From NCBI GenBank assembly GCA_938003765.1, contig CALKYE010000166.1:1-64000 (forward strand): 64,000 nt of DNA. The letters are read 5' to 3'. The notes under the pieces are model-generated. The model saw nothing but the letters and a program-made list of their open reading frames with translations. It did no database searches and was not told where the DNA came from. The DNA is from an uncultured Planctomycetia bacterium (lineage in GTDB: Bacteria; Planctomycetota; UBA1135; GCA-002686595). Below are positions 26,469-37,625 of the stretch, piece after piece; the stretch's first letter is position 1; every line of letters starts with the position of its first letter. The position numbers and the translations under genes are program-made.

Positions 26469-27712
26469 GGCGCAGGGCTCGTCGGCGACAGCGGCGCGCC
26501 GACGTGGGGAGGCTCCGCGGCGAGCGCCGCGGCGCGATCATCGCCGTGCGTGTCTTTCGCGCGCGCGGGCGTGAGCCAGTCGCGCTCGTTCGCGGGCTCG
26601 CCGCCGACGTACAGGCGCTCGACGCGCTTGCCGACGCTGCAGGAGATCTCGTAGGGGATCGTGCCGGCCCGCGAGGCGAGTTCCTCGAGCGTGATGCGCT
26701 CCGAGCCCTGCTCGCCGACCAGCGTGACGCGGTCGCCGACGCTGACGCCCGGAATGTCGCCCACGTCGATGCAGGTGTAGTCCATCGACACGCGGCCGAC
26801 GATGCGCGCGCGCGCGCCGCGCACGAGCACCTCGCCGACGTTCGAGAGGCGCCAGGCCACCCCGTCGTTGTAGCCGCACGGAATCGTGGCGATGCGCGTG
26901 GGGCGCGCGGCGGTCCAGGTGCTGCCGTAGCCGACCGAGGCGCCCTTGGGGATGTCTTTGAGGAACACCACCTGGCTGTGCAGGCTCATCACGGGCTCGA
27001 GCTCGTCGGCGCCGGGCAGAGCGCCGGGAAGCACGCCGTACGCGCTGATCCCGGGGCGCACGCAGTCGTACAGGGGCGCGTTCGTGAACACGCAGGCGGA
27101 ATTGGCGGCGTGGATCCAGCCGCGCAACAGACCGCGTTCGCGCGCCTGCGCGAGCACGTGGTCGAAGCTCGCGAGCTGCTCGTGCGTGAGCGCGTCGAGC
27201 GCGCCGTTGGGCGCCGCGATGTGCGTCATCACGCCGGCGAGCTCGAGGTGCGACGACGAGGCGATCTCCTCCAGCAGCTCGAGCGCTTTGTGCGGCAGCA
27301 CGCCCAAGCGTCCCAGGCCGGTGTCGATCTTGAGGTGCACGCGCGCGACGCGTCCCATGCGCCGCGCGAGCTCCTGCAGGAAGCGCCGGCGATCTGCGGA
27401 GTGCACCGCGATCTCGATCTGGTGGCGCAGCGCGGCCGAAGCCTCTTCCTCGACGATCGTGCCGAGCACCAGGATGCGCGAACGAACGCCGCTCTCGCGC
27501 AGCGCGAGGGCCTCGCTCGAGTCACCGACTCCGAACGCGCGCACGCCGCACAGTTGCGCGTGGTGCGCGATGGCGACGGCGCCGTGTCCGTAGGCGTCGG
27601 CCTTCACCACGAGCATCGTGCGCACCGCAGGTCCGGTGCGTGCCGCGATGCGCGCCAAGTTGTGACTCAGCGCGTCGAGATCGATCTGCGCCCAGGCGCG
27701 ATAGGCGTCCAC
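26465..27712 (-). CDS. alr: Alanine racemase
   Basis: A 415-residue fold-type III PLP enzyme that makes D-alanine for peptidoglycan. The PLP lysine is Lys37 in V-V-K-A-D-A-Y-G-H-G. The catalytic tyrosine is near residue 262 in V-G-Y-G-S-T-W. The start is a GTG at 27712 (V-D-A-Y-R-A-W); residues further upstream are Arg-rich and unlike the family. About 40 residues after the family's usual end are Pro/Ala-rich. The gene overlaps the AsmA-like gene, linking wall precursor supply with envelope assembly. Confidence 0.93.
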   Translation of the reverse strand: MDAYRAWAQIDLDALSHNLARIAARTGPAVRTMLVVKADAYGHGAVAIAHHAQLCGVRAFGVGDSSEALALRESGVRSRILVLGTIVEEEASAALRHQIEIAVHSADRRRFLQELARRMGRVARVHLKIDTGLGRLGVLPHKALELLEEIASSSHLELAGVMTHIAAPNGALDALTHEQLASFDHVLAQARERGLLRGWIHAANSACVFTNAPLYDCVRPGISAYGVLPGALPGADELEPVMSLHSQVVFLKDIPKGASVGYGSTWTAARPTRIATIPCGYNDGVAWRLSNVGEVLVRGARARIVGRVSMDYTCIDVGDIPGVSVGDRVTLVGEQGSERITLEELASRAGTIPYEISCSVGKRVERLYVGGEPANERDWLTPARAKDTHGDDRAAALAAEPPHVGAPLSPTSPAP

Positions 27713-27766
27713 GCAAGGGATGATGCGCGCGCGACGAACGCGATGCAACGCTCGCGCGCGCTTCGC

Positions 27767-28447
27767 TCAAGTGCTGCGACGTGTCGCGGCGAAGGCGCGC
27801 AGGTACAGGGGCTCCAACTCGCGAGGCGAGTGCGGACCGTGCGAAGCGAGTTGCTCGAGTCCGAGTTCGAGCACTTGGGCCGCGCTCGGACGGGCTGCGC
27901 TGACGCGCGGGAAGGCGCGTGGGTCGAGCTGCGCCGCGGCGCACGTCGCTTCGTCCGCCATGAGGACATCGAGCTTCGGCAGGAGCGCGCCGAGTTCCGC
28001 CGCCCGAGCGACACGCGGTGCGACGAGGACGGAAACCGAGGACCCGGCGCGTTCGTACACGGCGACGTAGAACTCGCCCGAGCGAGCGTCGAGCACGACG
28101 GCGCCGCGTTCGCCGGGACGCAGCTCGCCCCGCGCCAGGGCCTCGAACGACGGGACTCCGCGCAGCACCGCGCCGACGCCGCGCGCCAGTCCGAGCGCCG
28201 TGGCGAGCGCGACCCGCAGCGCCGTGAAGCTGCCCGGACCCAGTCCGACGACCAGGGTCGTGAGCGAGCCCACCGGCTGTCCCAGCTCGTCGAGCGCCGA
28301 GCTCAACTCGACCAGCAGGTCGGCGGCGTGCGCGCGCGAGCTCTGCAGCGCCCGTTCGACGCGTCGGTCGTCGGTCGCGGCCGCCAGCGAGCCCGGGGAG
28401 CTGGACAGCTCGAGCGCGACCGCGACGCCCGCCGCGCGCGCGCTCAC
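27767..28447 (-). CDS. tsaB: tRNA N6-threonylcarbamoyladenosine biosynthesis protein TsaB
   Basis: A 226-residue ASKHA-fold protein. G-L-G-P-G-S-F-T-A-L-R is the TsaB signature and V-L-D-A-R-S-G-E-F-Y is another. TsaB pairs with TsaD and TsaE to make t6A at position 37 of ANN-decoding tRNAs. The GTG start at 28447 overlaps the glmM stop (GTGA). TsaD and TsaE are not in this window. Confidence 0.9.
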   Translation of the reverse strand: MSARAAGVAVALELSSSPGSLAAATDDRRVERALQSSRAHAADLLVELSSALDELGQPVGSLTTLVVGLGPGSFTALRVALATALGLARGVGAVLRGVPSFEALARGELRPGERGAVVLDARSGEFYVAVYERAGSSVSVLVAPRVARAAELGALLPKLDVLMADEATCAAAQLDPRAFPRVSAARPSAAQVLELGLEQLASHGPHSPRELEPLYLRAFAATRRST

Positions 28448-29808
28448 GCCCCGATCTCGCTCGCGATGGTGCGCGCCAGGCGCTGCGCCTGCGCGGCGAT
28501 GAGGTCGGCGTCGGGGCCTTCGACCATCACGCGCGCGAGCGGTTCGGTGCCGGAGTAGCGCACGAGGACCCGGCCGTCGTCGCCCAACTCGGCCTCGACC
28601 TCGCGCACCGCGTCCGTGACCTGCTTCATGCTCGCCAGCGCCGGCTTGCGGGCCACGGGCACGTTGACGAGGACCTGCGGGAACTCGCGGTAGGGGCTGG
28701 CGAGCTCGGAGAGCGGCTGTCCGCTCTCGCGCATGACCCGCAAGACGCGCAGCGCGGTGTAGATGCCGTCGCCGATCATGTAGTTGTCCGGGCCGAACAC
28801 CACGTGGCCCGACTGCTCGCCGCCCAGGCGCAGTTGCTCGCGCTCCAGCGCCTCGACGACGTTGCGGTCGCCGACGTCGACCGTCAGCACGCCCACGTCC
28901 ACCTCGCGCAGGGCGCGCTGCAGACCCTTGTTCGACATGACCGTGGCGACGATGCGCCGGTCCTTCCACTGCTGGCGCTGCGCCGCGTGGCGCGCGCACA
29001 CCGCGAGGATGCCGTCGCCGTGCACGAGCTGACCGCGCTCGTCGACGAGGATGCAGCGGTCGCCGTCGCCGTCGAGGGCGATGCCCAAGTGCGCGTCGAG
29101 CCGCCGCACCTGCGATTGCAGGCTCTCGGGATGCGTGGAGCCGCAGCCCTGGTTGATGTTCTCGCCGTCGGGCTCGGCGTGGATCGGCGTCACGTGCGCG
29201 CCCAGTCGGCCGAGCACGCGCGGCGCCACGCGGCTGCCGGCGCCGTTGGCGCAGTCGATCACGATCGACAGGCCGGCCAGCGAGAGGTTCGCGCCCGCCT
29301 TGTCGACGAGGTAGCCCAGGTACGCGGCCTCCAACGTCGGATCGGCCACGGGCGCAGGTCCGTTGGCGACCGCGCGCGCGTCGGCGCGGAGCTGCTCCTC
29401 GATCGCGAGTTCGAGCGCGTCGGGGAGCTTGCGACCCTCGCGGCTGAACAGCTTGAGGCCGTTGTCGCTGGCCGGGTTGTGCGAGGCGGAGATCATCGCG
29501 CCGAGGGCGTACTCGCGCAGGCGCGTGAGGAGCGCGAGGCCCGGCGTGCTGATCAGCCCGGCGCTGTGGACTTCGTAGCCGCTCGCGGCGAGTCCACGGG
29601 CGAGCGCGAGCTCCAACTCGGGACCCGAGCGCCGACCGTCGTGGCCCAGGAGCGCGAGCTTGCGCGCGCCCTTGCGCTCGTTCTGCACGACGGCGCCGAC
29701 CGTGCGGCCGATCGCGGACACCGCCGCAGGCGCGAGCCAACCTTCGCCAGCGCGCCCGCGGATGCCGTCGGTGCCGAAGATGCGTGCGGAACTCGCGGAC
29801 TGCGCCAT
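28444..29808 (-). CDS. glmM: Phosphoglucosamine mutase
   Basis: A 454-residue alpha-D-phosphohexomutase of normal length. The N-terminal F-G-T-D-G-I-R-G precedes the active-site serine Ser109 in M-I-S-A-S-H-N-P. The metal loop D-G-D-G-D-R and sugar loop G-E-Q-S-G-H follow, and the C-terminal phosphate site is R-Y-S-G-T-E-P. It converts glucosamine-6-phosphate to glucosamine-1-phosphate for UDP-GlcNAc. G-E-Q-S-G-H is the GlmM form rather than the phosphomannomutase form. It overlaps tsaB downstream. Confidence 0.95.
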   Translation of the reverse strand: MAQSASSARIFGTDGIRGRAGEGWLAPAAVSAIGRTVGAVVQNERKGARKLALLGHDGRRSGPELELALARGLAASGYEVHSAGLISTPGLALLTRLREYALGAMISASHNPASDNGLKLFSREGRKLPDALELAIEEQLRADARAVANGPAPVADPTLEAAYLGYLVDKAGANLSLAGLSIVIDCANGAGSRVAPRVLGRLGAHVTPIHAEPDGENINQGCGSTHPESLQSQVRRLDAHLGIALDGDGDRCILVDERGQLVHGDGILAVCARHAAQRQQWKDRRIVATVMSNKGLQRALREVDVGVLTVDVGDRNVVEALEREQLRLGGEQSGHVVFGPDNYMIGDGIYTALRVLRVMRESGQPLSELASPYREFPQVLVNVPVARKPALASMKQVTDAVREVEAELGDDGRVLVRYSGTEPLARVMVEGPDADLIAAQAQRLARTIASEIGA

Positions 29809-29976
29809 CGTGGGGGAGGGGCGGGATTGTGGCGCGCGCCGCGCGCGGAGGGAAGCACGCGACTTGCGCGCTGGGCTCGAACGCGCCGCGACGTCGGCCG
29901 TTGGCTTCGGAAGACTGCGCCGAAATGAACGCGCGCCCGCGGACTGCGAGCGCGCGATCGAATCGACGCGGAGAAC

Positions 29977-32307
<2,331 letters not shown>

Positions 32308-32442
32308 GTGGTGGTGTATCGACGGGGCTCGACGAGTCCTGGAGCGAGCGCGCGGGCCGCGGGCGGCGTCGAAGGCGCCCATGGTACCCGGTGGGGTGCG
32401 CCGGATCCCGCGCGAGCACCGCACTGCTCGCCGTCGGCGGGC

Positions 32443-33018
32443 TCAGCGGGCAGGACGAAGCTCGCCGACCGGCGCGCCTTCGTAGGCCAGATCGGCCACC
32501 AGGTCCAGCACGAGACGATCGGCGATGTTGCGCATCACCGCGGCGACGGCGTTGCTCTCGCCCAAGGGGTCCGAAAGCAGGTAGCCGCGCTCGTCGGCCA
32601 CCGTGAGCTCGCGCAGGACGCGCGTGGGGGCGCCGTCCGCGGGCTCGGCGACGCGCTCGACCAGGCGCGCCTGAACGGCGATGTAGACGCCGGTTTCGAG
32701 CTGCACGTTGAGCGTCGAACGGATCCCGCCGCGCCGTGAGTACTCGAGCACGACGCCCTCGATCCACACATCCGCGCGGCCCGCGCCGACCAGATCGGCC
32801 GCGACGAAGCGCTGCACGGCGTCGGTCACGTACGGGTGCAAGCGCATCTCGACGTCGCGAAGCTTGCACTGGTTGTCGAACACCTTCACGCCGATGGTCT
32901 GACCTTCGGCCAGCGTGAAGCCGCTGCGGTACCCGCAACTGACGGCGCCGAAGGCTGCGCACAGCGCGGCTAGCACGACTACGAGCAGCTTCGCTGCGAA
33001 CGGGCGCGCGCCGATCAT
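32443..33018 (-). CDS. LptE-like lipoprotein
   Basis: A 191-residue protein with a lipoprotein signal: a hydrophobic stretch followed by G-A-V-S-C-G-Y-R, with Cys28 the likely lipidated residue. C-G-Y-R right after the signal, with a small alpha/beta domain, resembles LptE/RlpB, which plugs the LptD channel in lipopolysaccharide export. I infer this role from the signature and context, as similarity elsewhere is weak. Its ATG overlaps the stop of the BamD-like gene (ATGA). Confidence 0.62.
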   Translation of the reverse strand: MIGARPFAAKLLVVVLAALCAAFGAVSCGYRSGFTLAEGQTIGVKVFDNQCKLRDVEMRLHPYVTDAVQRFVAADLVGAGRADVWIEGVVLEYSRRGGIRSTLNVQLETGVYIAVQARLVERVAEPADGAPTRVLRELTVADERGYLLSDPLGESNAVAAVMRNIADRLVLDLVADLAYEGAPVGELRPAR

Positions 33019-34244
33019 GGCTGCTGATCGCCGTCGAGGGCGGGCTGAACGGCCGGCTCAGCCTGCTTCGCCGACTGCTCCTGGAGCGTCGCGCGGAGCA
33101 GCGTCGAGTCCGCCGCGAACGCGTCGTCGTCCAGAGGCGCGGCCTGGTCGGGGTCGACGTAGGGCAGGTTCGCGAGCAGCGCGCGGATCTCGCGCGCCAA
33201 ACGCTCGTCACCGGTCTCCAGCGCCACGCGCAGCGCGCGGTCGGCGTGGTAGCGCGCGCCGTAGGGGCGGTCGATGCGGCGGTAGTAGCGCGCGATGCCG
33301 AGGTCGCTGCGCGCCAGGCGCTGCAGGCAGTCGGCGTAGTCGATCCGCACTTCGCTCTCCGAAGGGTCGCCGGGGTGCCGAGACAGCCAGGCCTCGAGCT
33401 CGCGGCGCGCGCGATTGAGCTCCGTGCGGTCGAACTCAGGGCTCTCGAGCCACAACAAACGCAGGTGCGGGATGCGCGCCTCGCTGGCGGCCGCGAGCGG
33501 ACTGTCGCCGTGCGAGAAGAGCAACTCCTCGTGGCGCTGGATGGCGAGCCCGTATTGCCGTCGCGATTCGTAGATCGAGGCGAGCTTGGCGAAGGCTTCG
33601 TCGCAGCGCCGCTCGCCCGGATAGGTGAGCACGAGGTACTCGAGCACCTCGACGCCGTCGTCGCGCGTGTTGAAGAACAGGAAGCTCCACGGATCGTCGG
33701 CGAGCCGCAACCCGGCTTCGACCAGGATCGCGCCGGCCTGCGCCCGTCCGTGGTGGCGCGGGAACTTCTCTTCGAGCTTGGAGAGCAGCCGGTAGGCCTT
33801 GAAGGGCTTGCCCGCGTCGAGGTGGAGTTGCGCCGCGCGCAGGCCCGCTGCGACGCACAACTGCTTGGGCAGCTTCTCTTCGACCAGCGCGGCGAGTGCG
33901 TCGGCGCCGTCGCGCTGCGTGGAGAGCTCCTCGATGCGCGCCGCGGCGATGCGTTCGATGAGCACGTCGAGTCGATCGCGCTCGGCCGTTCCCAGTCCGC
34001 GCACCGCGCGCGCGTCGCGCGCACGCCGCAGCGCCAGTTCGGTCTTGCCTTCCGCGAGTTCGCGCTCGGCGCGCTCGATCGCGGCAGGCGCCTCGTCGGC
34101 GTCGCTGACCAGCCTCGGCCGGAAGGTCTCGGCCATGCTCGAGCAGGCGCAACAGAAGAGCGCGATGAAGAGCGCCAGGGCCCGCAGCTGCGCGCGGCTC
34201 GAACTCGCGAACGGCGCGAGGGTCTGGAGGGTGGGCGCGATCAC
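33015..34244 (-). CDS. BamD-like TPR lipoprotein
   Basis: A 409-residue protein with a lipoprotein-type signal ending in F-C-C-A-C-S-S, though which Cys is lipidated is unclear. The body is made of TPR-like helical pairs. The C-terminal part, including D-L-G-I-A-R-Y-Y-R-R, resembles the H-E-L-Y-V-A-R-F-Y region of BamD, the lipoprotein of the outer-membrane beta-barrel assembly machine. It is about 150 residues longer than E. coli BamD. The GTG at 34244 overlaps the recO stop (GTGA), and the gene overlaps the LptE-like gene. Confidence 0.62.
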   Translation of the reverse strand: MIAPTLQTLAPFASSSRAQLRALALFIALFCCACSSMAETFRPRLVSDADEAPAAIERAERELAEGKTELALRRARDARAVRGLGTAERDRLDVLIERIAAARIEELSTQRDGADALAALVEEKLPKQLCVAAGLRAAQLHLDAGKPFKAYRLLSKLEEKFPRHHGRAQAGAILVEAGLRLADDPWSFLFFNTRDDGVEVLEYLVLTYPGERRCDEAFAKLASIYESRRQYGLAIQRHEELLFSHGDSPLAAASEARIPHLRLLWLESPEFDRTELNRARRELEAWLSRHPGDPSESEVRIDYADCLQRLARSDLGIARYYRRIDRPYGARYHADRALRVALETGDERLAREIRALLANLPYVDPDQAAPLDDDAFAADSTLLRATLQEQSAKQAEPAVQPALDGDQQP

Positions 34245-35083
34245 TCCGCGACTCCGCGTGGTTCGTGCAGCGGTCGATTGCGGTGGGGGGCGGCGAGGAA
34301 CACGCGGTAGCTCTTGGGTTGGCAGTCCAGTTGTCGGCGCAGGAATCGGGCCGTGAAGTCGCGCGTGCGCTCGAGCAACGCGGCGTCGAGTTCGCCCTCC
34401 GGCGGCGCGCCGCACGCCAGCCGCGCGGCGAGTTCGAGCACGTCGGTCGGCAGCGTTCCGACTCGCACTCCGCTCGCCCGCGCACGTTGGGCGCACTTCG
34501 CGCACAGCCGCCCGCCAGCGCTGGCGGAGAACTCCACGCGAGGCGTCGAGCGCTCGTCCGCCGGGAAGGCCGGCGCCGCGCCGCCGCACGAAGCGCAGGC
34601 CTCGAGCGCTGGCGCGAGGCCGAGATTGTGGAGGAAGGCGAGTTCGAACTCAACCAGCGTGAGCTCGGGCTCGCGGCCCTCGTGCAGCGTCTGCAGCGCG
34701 CTGCTGCAGAGCTCGAACAGCTCCGCGGCCGGGGCGCGTTCGGGCGCGGAGAGAGACGCGAGCTCCAGCACCGTCAACGCCGCGCGGTACGACGCGAGCG
34801 AGTGAGGGATGCGCTGGCGGCGCTCGAGCAACTCGGCCTCCTCGAGGTTGCCCAGCTCCACTCCCGCGCGCTCGCTCCAGGCCAGTTCGAGCGTGTCGAA
34901 CAGGTCCAGGCGACCGAAGAAGCGCGAGCGCAGGCGGTACGCGCCCTTCGCGAGCAGGTGGACGCGCCCGTGCTCGCGGGTCAGCGCGTGGACGACGAGC
35001 GACGACTCGCCGTACGCGAAGCGACGCACGAGCAGCGCGTGGTCGCGCGTGTGGCGCACGGCGCTGGCTGCGCGGCCGCTCAC
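34241..35083 (-). CDS. recO: DNA repair protein RecO
   Basis: A 280-residue protein with an N-terminal OB fold (L-V-R-R-F-A-Y-G-E-S-S-L-V-V) and a helical C-terminal domain. A zinc-finger-like set is present: C-A-S-C-G-G then C-A-K-C. RecO loads RecA onto SSB-coated single-stranded DNA in the RecFOR pathway. The GTG at 35083 overlaps the stop of the CorC-like gene (GTGA). The C-terminus overlaps the BamD-like gene. Confidence 0.88.
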   Translation of the reverse strand: MSGRAASAVRHTRDHALLVRRFAYGESSLVVHALTREHGRVHLLAKGAYRLRSRFFGRLDLFDTLELAWSERAGVELGNLEEAELLERRQRIPHSLASYRAALTVLELASLSAPERAPAAELFELCSSALQTLHEGREPELTLVEFELAFLHNLGLAPALEACASCGGAAPAFPADERSTPRVEFSASAGGRLCAKCAQRARASGVRVGTLPTDVLELAARLACGAPPEGELDAALLERTRDFTARFLRRQLDCQPKSYRVFLAAPHRNRPLHEPRGVAE

Positions 35084-36447
35084 GCTGCGGAAGTCGCCAG
35101 TCGGCGCACGCGCACCTTCAGCACGCGCCGGTCGGTGGCGTCCACGACCGTGAACTGAGCGCCCTGGCGTTCGAACGACTCGCCGCGGCGCGGGAAGCGG
35201 CCGAACTGCGCGAGCACGAAGCCCGCCAGCGTCTCGAAGTCGCCGTTCTCGGGCAGCTCGAGGTCCAGCGCTTCGTTCACCTCGCTCACGTGCAGCGTGG
35301 CGTCGACTTCGGCGGCGCCGCCCGCCAGGTGGCGGATCGGAGCGGGCGCGTCCTCGTCGTACTCGTCGGGGATCTCGCCCACGATCTCGCCCAGGATGTC
35401 GCCGACGGTGACGAGCCCGGCGGTTCCGCCGTACTCGTCGAGCACGATGGCGATCTCGACGCGCGCGCGGCGCAACTCGGACAGCAGCTCGCGAACGCGC
35501 TTGGTCTCCGGCGTGAAGAACGCGGGGTGGAGCAGGCTGCGCAGTTCGATCGGTTCCCCGCGGCTCGCCGCGAAGGCCGCCACGAGGTCGCGCGCCGAGA
35601 CCACGCCGATCACCGTGTCGAGCGAGCCCTCGTAGACCGGAATGCGGCTGTGGCCCGTCTCCGCCAGGAGTTGCACGGCGGCGTCGAAACCCTGCTCCAC
35701 ATCGAGCGCAGCGAGCTTCGTGCGCGGCGTCATCACCGCGGCGACGTCGACGTCGCGGAACTCCATCACGTTGCCGATGATCTCCTTCTCGGTCTCGTCG
35801 AGCCGACCGGAGATCGCGGCGTCGTCGATGACCTCGCGCAGGCCGGCCACGATCTGTCGGGCGGCCTCGGGATCGTCGCGCTGACCGAACAGGCGCAGCA
35901 CGCCGCGGCGGATGGCTTCGAACGCCGCCGTCAGCGCCTCGAGCGGCAACTGCAGCGCGTGGAACACGGCCAGGCCGTGGCGCAGCACGCTGTCTCCCGC
36001 TCGCAGGGCCGCGGCGCGAGCTAGGGCGTCGGTGCAGAACCACACCAACGGAACGCAGATCGCCAGCGTCTCGAGCGCGGCGCCGAGGGTCGGCGGGCCG
36101 CCGGCGCTGATCGAGCGGAGGATCGCCATCGCGAACGACAGCGACGCCGCGGTCTGGGCGATCGAAGCGCTCGTCACCAGTCGATCGGCCTTCGCCAGCA
36201 GCGGCTCGAGCAGCGCGCGTCGCTCCGGGGCGGCCTCCGAGAGCAGGACGCGCTCGGGGTCGGACTGGGTCAGCGAGCGCCGGAGCGTGGCGGCTGCCGA
36301 GGCGATCACGAGCGCGGTCGCGGCCGCGCCCAAGGCGACCCAATCGACGTCACTCCAATCGACCGGAGCAGCGGCGCTGAAGGGGAGGGTCAGTCGATTG
36401 GCGGCCGCGAGCGCGAACGCAGGGAGGTCGGGACTGGGCGATGGCAC
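35080..36447 (-). CDS. CorC/HlyC-family membrane protein with paired CBS domains
   Basis: A 455-residue protein with a CNNM-like N-terminal membrane domain, a tandem CBS pair (V-M-T-P-R-T-K-L at the entry and S-R-I-P-V-Y-E-G-S-L-D-T-V-I-G within) and a C-terminal CorC/HlyC domain (E-Y-G-G-T-A-G-L-V-T). Related proteins handle Mg2+ or Co2+. The start is a GTG at 36447. It is the first gene of a four-gene overlapping operon with recO and the BamD- and LptE-like genes. Confidence 0.88.
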   Translation of the reverse strand: MPSPSPDLPAFALAAANRLTLPFSAAAPVDWSDVDWVALGAAATALVIASAAATLRRSLTQSDPERVLLSEAAPERRALLEPLLAKADRLVTSASIAQTAASLSFAMAILRSISAGGPPTLGAALETLAICVPLVWFCTDALARAAALRAGDSVLRHGLAVFHALQLPLEALTAAFEAIRRGVLRLFGQRDDPEAARQIVAGLREVIDDAAISGRLDETEKEIIGNVMEFRDVDVAAVMTPRTKLAALDVEQGFDAAVQLLAETGHSRIPVYEGSLDTVIGVVSARDLVAAFAASRGEPIELRSLLHPAFFTPETKRVRELLSELRRARVEIAIVLDEYGGTAGLVTVGDILGEIVGEIPDEYDEDAPAPIRHLAGGAAEVDATLHVSEVNEALDLELPENGDFETLAGFVLAQFGRFPRRGESFERQGAQFTVVDATDRRVLKVRVRRLATSAA

Positions 36448-36762
36448 GGGCGGCGGCGTTGACGGGCGAGCGGGGCAGGTCGCGAGTCAGCCTCGGCCTG
36501 CGATCCGAAGTCTAACCGCAGCGGGAGGGTGCTCGACCGCTCGGACCTGGCGGAACCCAGCCGTATGTGGCGAACCCGTAACCAAGCCCGGGGTTCGGTC
36601 GCGCGAACTGTTACGTGCTCGAAGCCGATTCTCGCGCTCGGTCCCGGGCGAGCCGCTCGGCCGATCGCGAAAGCAAGTCCTAAGTTGGCTGCACGAATCG
36701 TGTTAGATCTCGCGCTCCAGGCGTTCGGTGGCGCCGGGAACGGACCGTGCAAAGCGGCGCGC
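36448..36762. other. Divergent intergenic region before the sigma-factor gene
   Basis: A 315-nt region between the divergent CorC-like and sigma-factor genes. It should hold both promoters. AT-richer spots occur near 36570-36610 and 36670-36715 (including GTGTTAGAT), but I cannot assign a clear -35/-10 pair. In-frame upstream codons of the sigma factor reach to 36529 and could extend its N-terminus. Confidence 0.4.
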
Positions 36763-37518
36763 ATGATCGCCGCCCTCCCCGAAGCCGCCGTCGCCCAGAC
36801 CTCCTCTCTCGCCATCGAGGTGCGCCAAGCACTGGAGCAGCGTGGCTGCGACGTCGAGCGCCAGCCCCAAGAGAGCCTCGAGAGCTACCTCGATCGTCTC
36901 GACACCGCGCTGATGGCGTGGTTCCGCGACAGCGGCGCTCGCGAGGCCTTCGACGCGCTCTACCGCCATTCTCACGCCCGCGTCGTGTCCTGGCTGCGCT
37001 GGGTGCTCGCGGAGCAGCGCGCCCGCCTCGACCCGGTCGAACTGCTGCAGGACACGTTCGTCAACGTGTACCGCTACGCGCGGGGCTTCCGTTCCGAGCA
37101 CGGCGGCAGCTTCCGCGTGTGGGTGCGCACCATCGCGGCCAACGTCGTGCGCCGCGCTCGCTCCGTCGCTGCGCGGTTGCGCTTCGTGTCGAGCGATCAC
37201 GACCTGCTGTTCGCGGTCGAGAGCGAGCATCGCTCGCCCCAGTCGCGCGTGATGGACGGCGAGGAGACCCGCGGCCTGCGCGACGCGTACGTGATCCTGT
37301 TGCAGCACTACCTCGCCGCGTATGAGCAGCTTTCCGAGCGGGACCGCCGCGCGCTGGAACTGGTCGAACTCGACGGGCTGTCGTACGCGCAGGTCTGCGA
37401 GGTGCTCAACGTGGGCCACTCGAACATGAAGATGATCATGCTGCGCGCGCGTCGGCGGCTCTTGCAGCGCATGGCGCTCAGCCTGGGCGCGATGTCCAGC
37501 GAGGCTGAAGCGGCCTGA
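36763..37518 (+). CDS. Sigma-70-family (ECF-like) RNA polymerase sigma factor
   Basis: A 251-residue protein. Region 2 is around residues 60-130 (A-R-L-D-P-V-E-L-L-Q-D-T-F-V-N-V-Y-R, then F-R-V-W-V-R-T-I-A-A-N). Region 4 near the C-terminus ends in the helix-turn-helix E-L-D-G-L-S-Y-A-Q-V-C-E-V-L. About 55 extra residues precede region 2, which is longer than most ECF factors. No anti-sigma gene is adjacent. The ATG at 36763 is the best start, but the upstream frame is open to 36529. Confidence 0.85.
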   Translation: MIAALPEAAVAQTSSLAIEVRQALEQRGCDVERQPQESLESYLDRLDTALMAWFRDSGAREAFDALYRHSHARVVSWLRWVLAEQRARLDPVELLQDTFVNVYRYARGFRSEHGGSFRVWVRTIAANVVRRARSVAARLRFVSSDHDLLFAVESEHRSPQSRVMDGEETRGLRDAYVILLQHYLAAYEQLSERDRRALELVELDGLSYAQVCEVLNVGHSNMKMIMLRARRRLLQRMALSLGAMSSEAEAA

Positions 37519-37534
37519 TCAGGCTGGCCTGATC
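37517..37534 (+). terminator. Palindromic stem-loop at the end of the sigma-factor gene
   Basis: GATCAGGC and GCCTGATC form a perfect inverted repeat separated by TG, starting within the stop codon. The 2-nt spacer means 7 pairs with a 4-nt loop are more realistic. No T-tract follows. Confidence 0.4.
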
Positions 37535-37613
37535 CGGCGCGGCAGATCGTCGCCGCGTCGAACCTCGTGTCGGTCGCTCCTGCGCGAGCGTGCGTCGTTC
37601 GCAGCGCCCACGC

Positions 37614-37619
37614 TACGTT
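37614..37619 (+). promoter_or_regulatory. TACGTT, -10-like box before hutI
   Basis: TACGTT ends 6 nt before the hutI ATG at 37626, and no Shine-Dalgarno sequence is present. This spacing places transcription initiation at about the start codon. Confidence 0.38.
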
Positions 37620-37625
37620 GGCGGC

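Noticed and set aside
22953..26654. A 1233-codon plus-strand frame
   Set aside because: Antisense to the AsmA-like gene, with the same low-complexity Arg/Ala composition.
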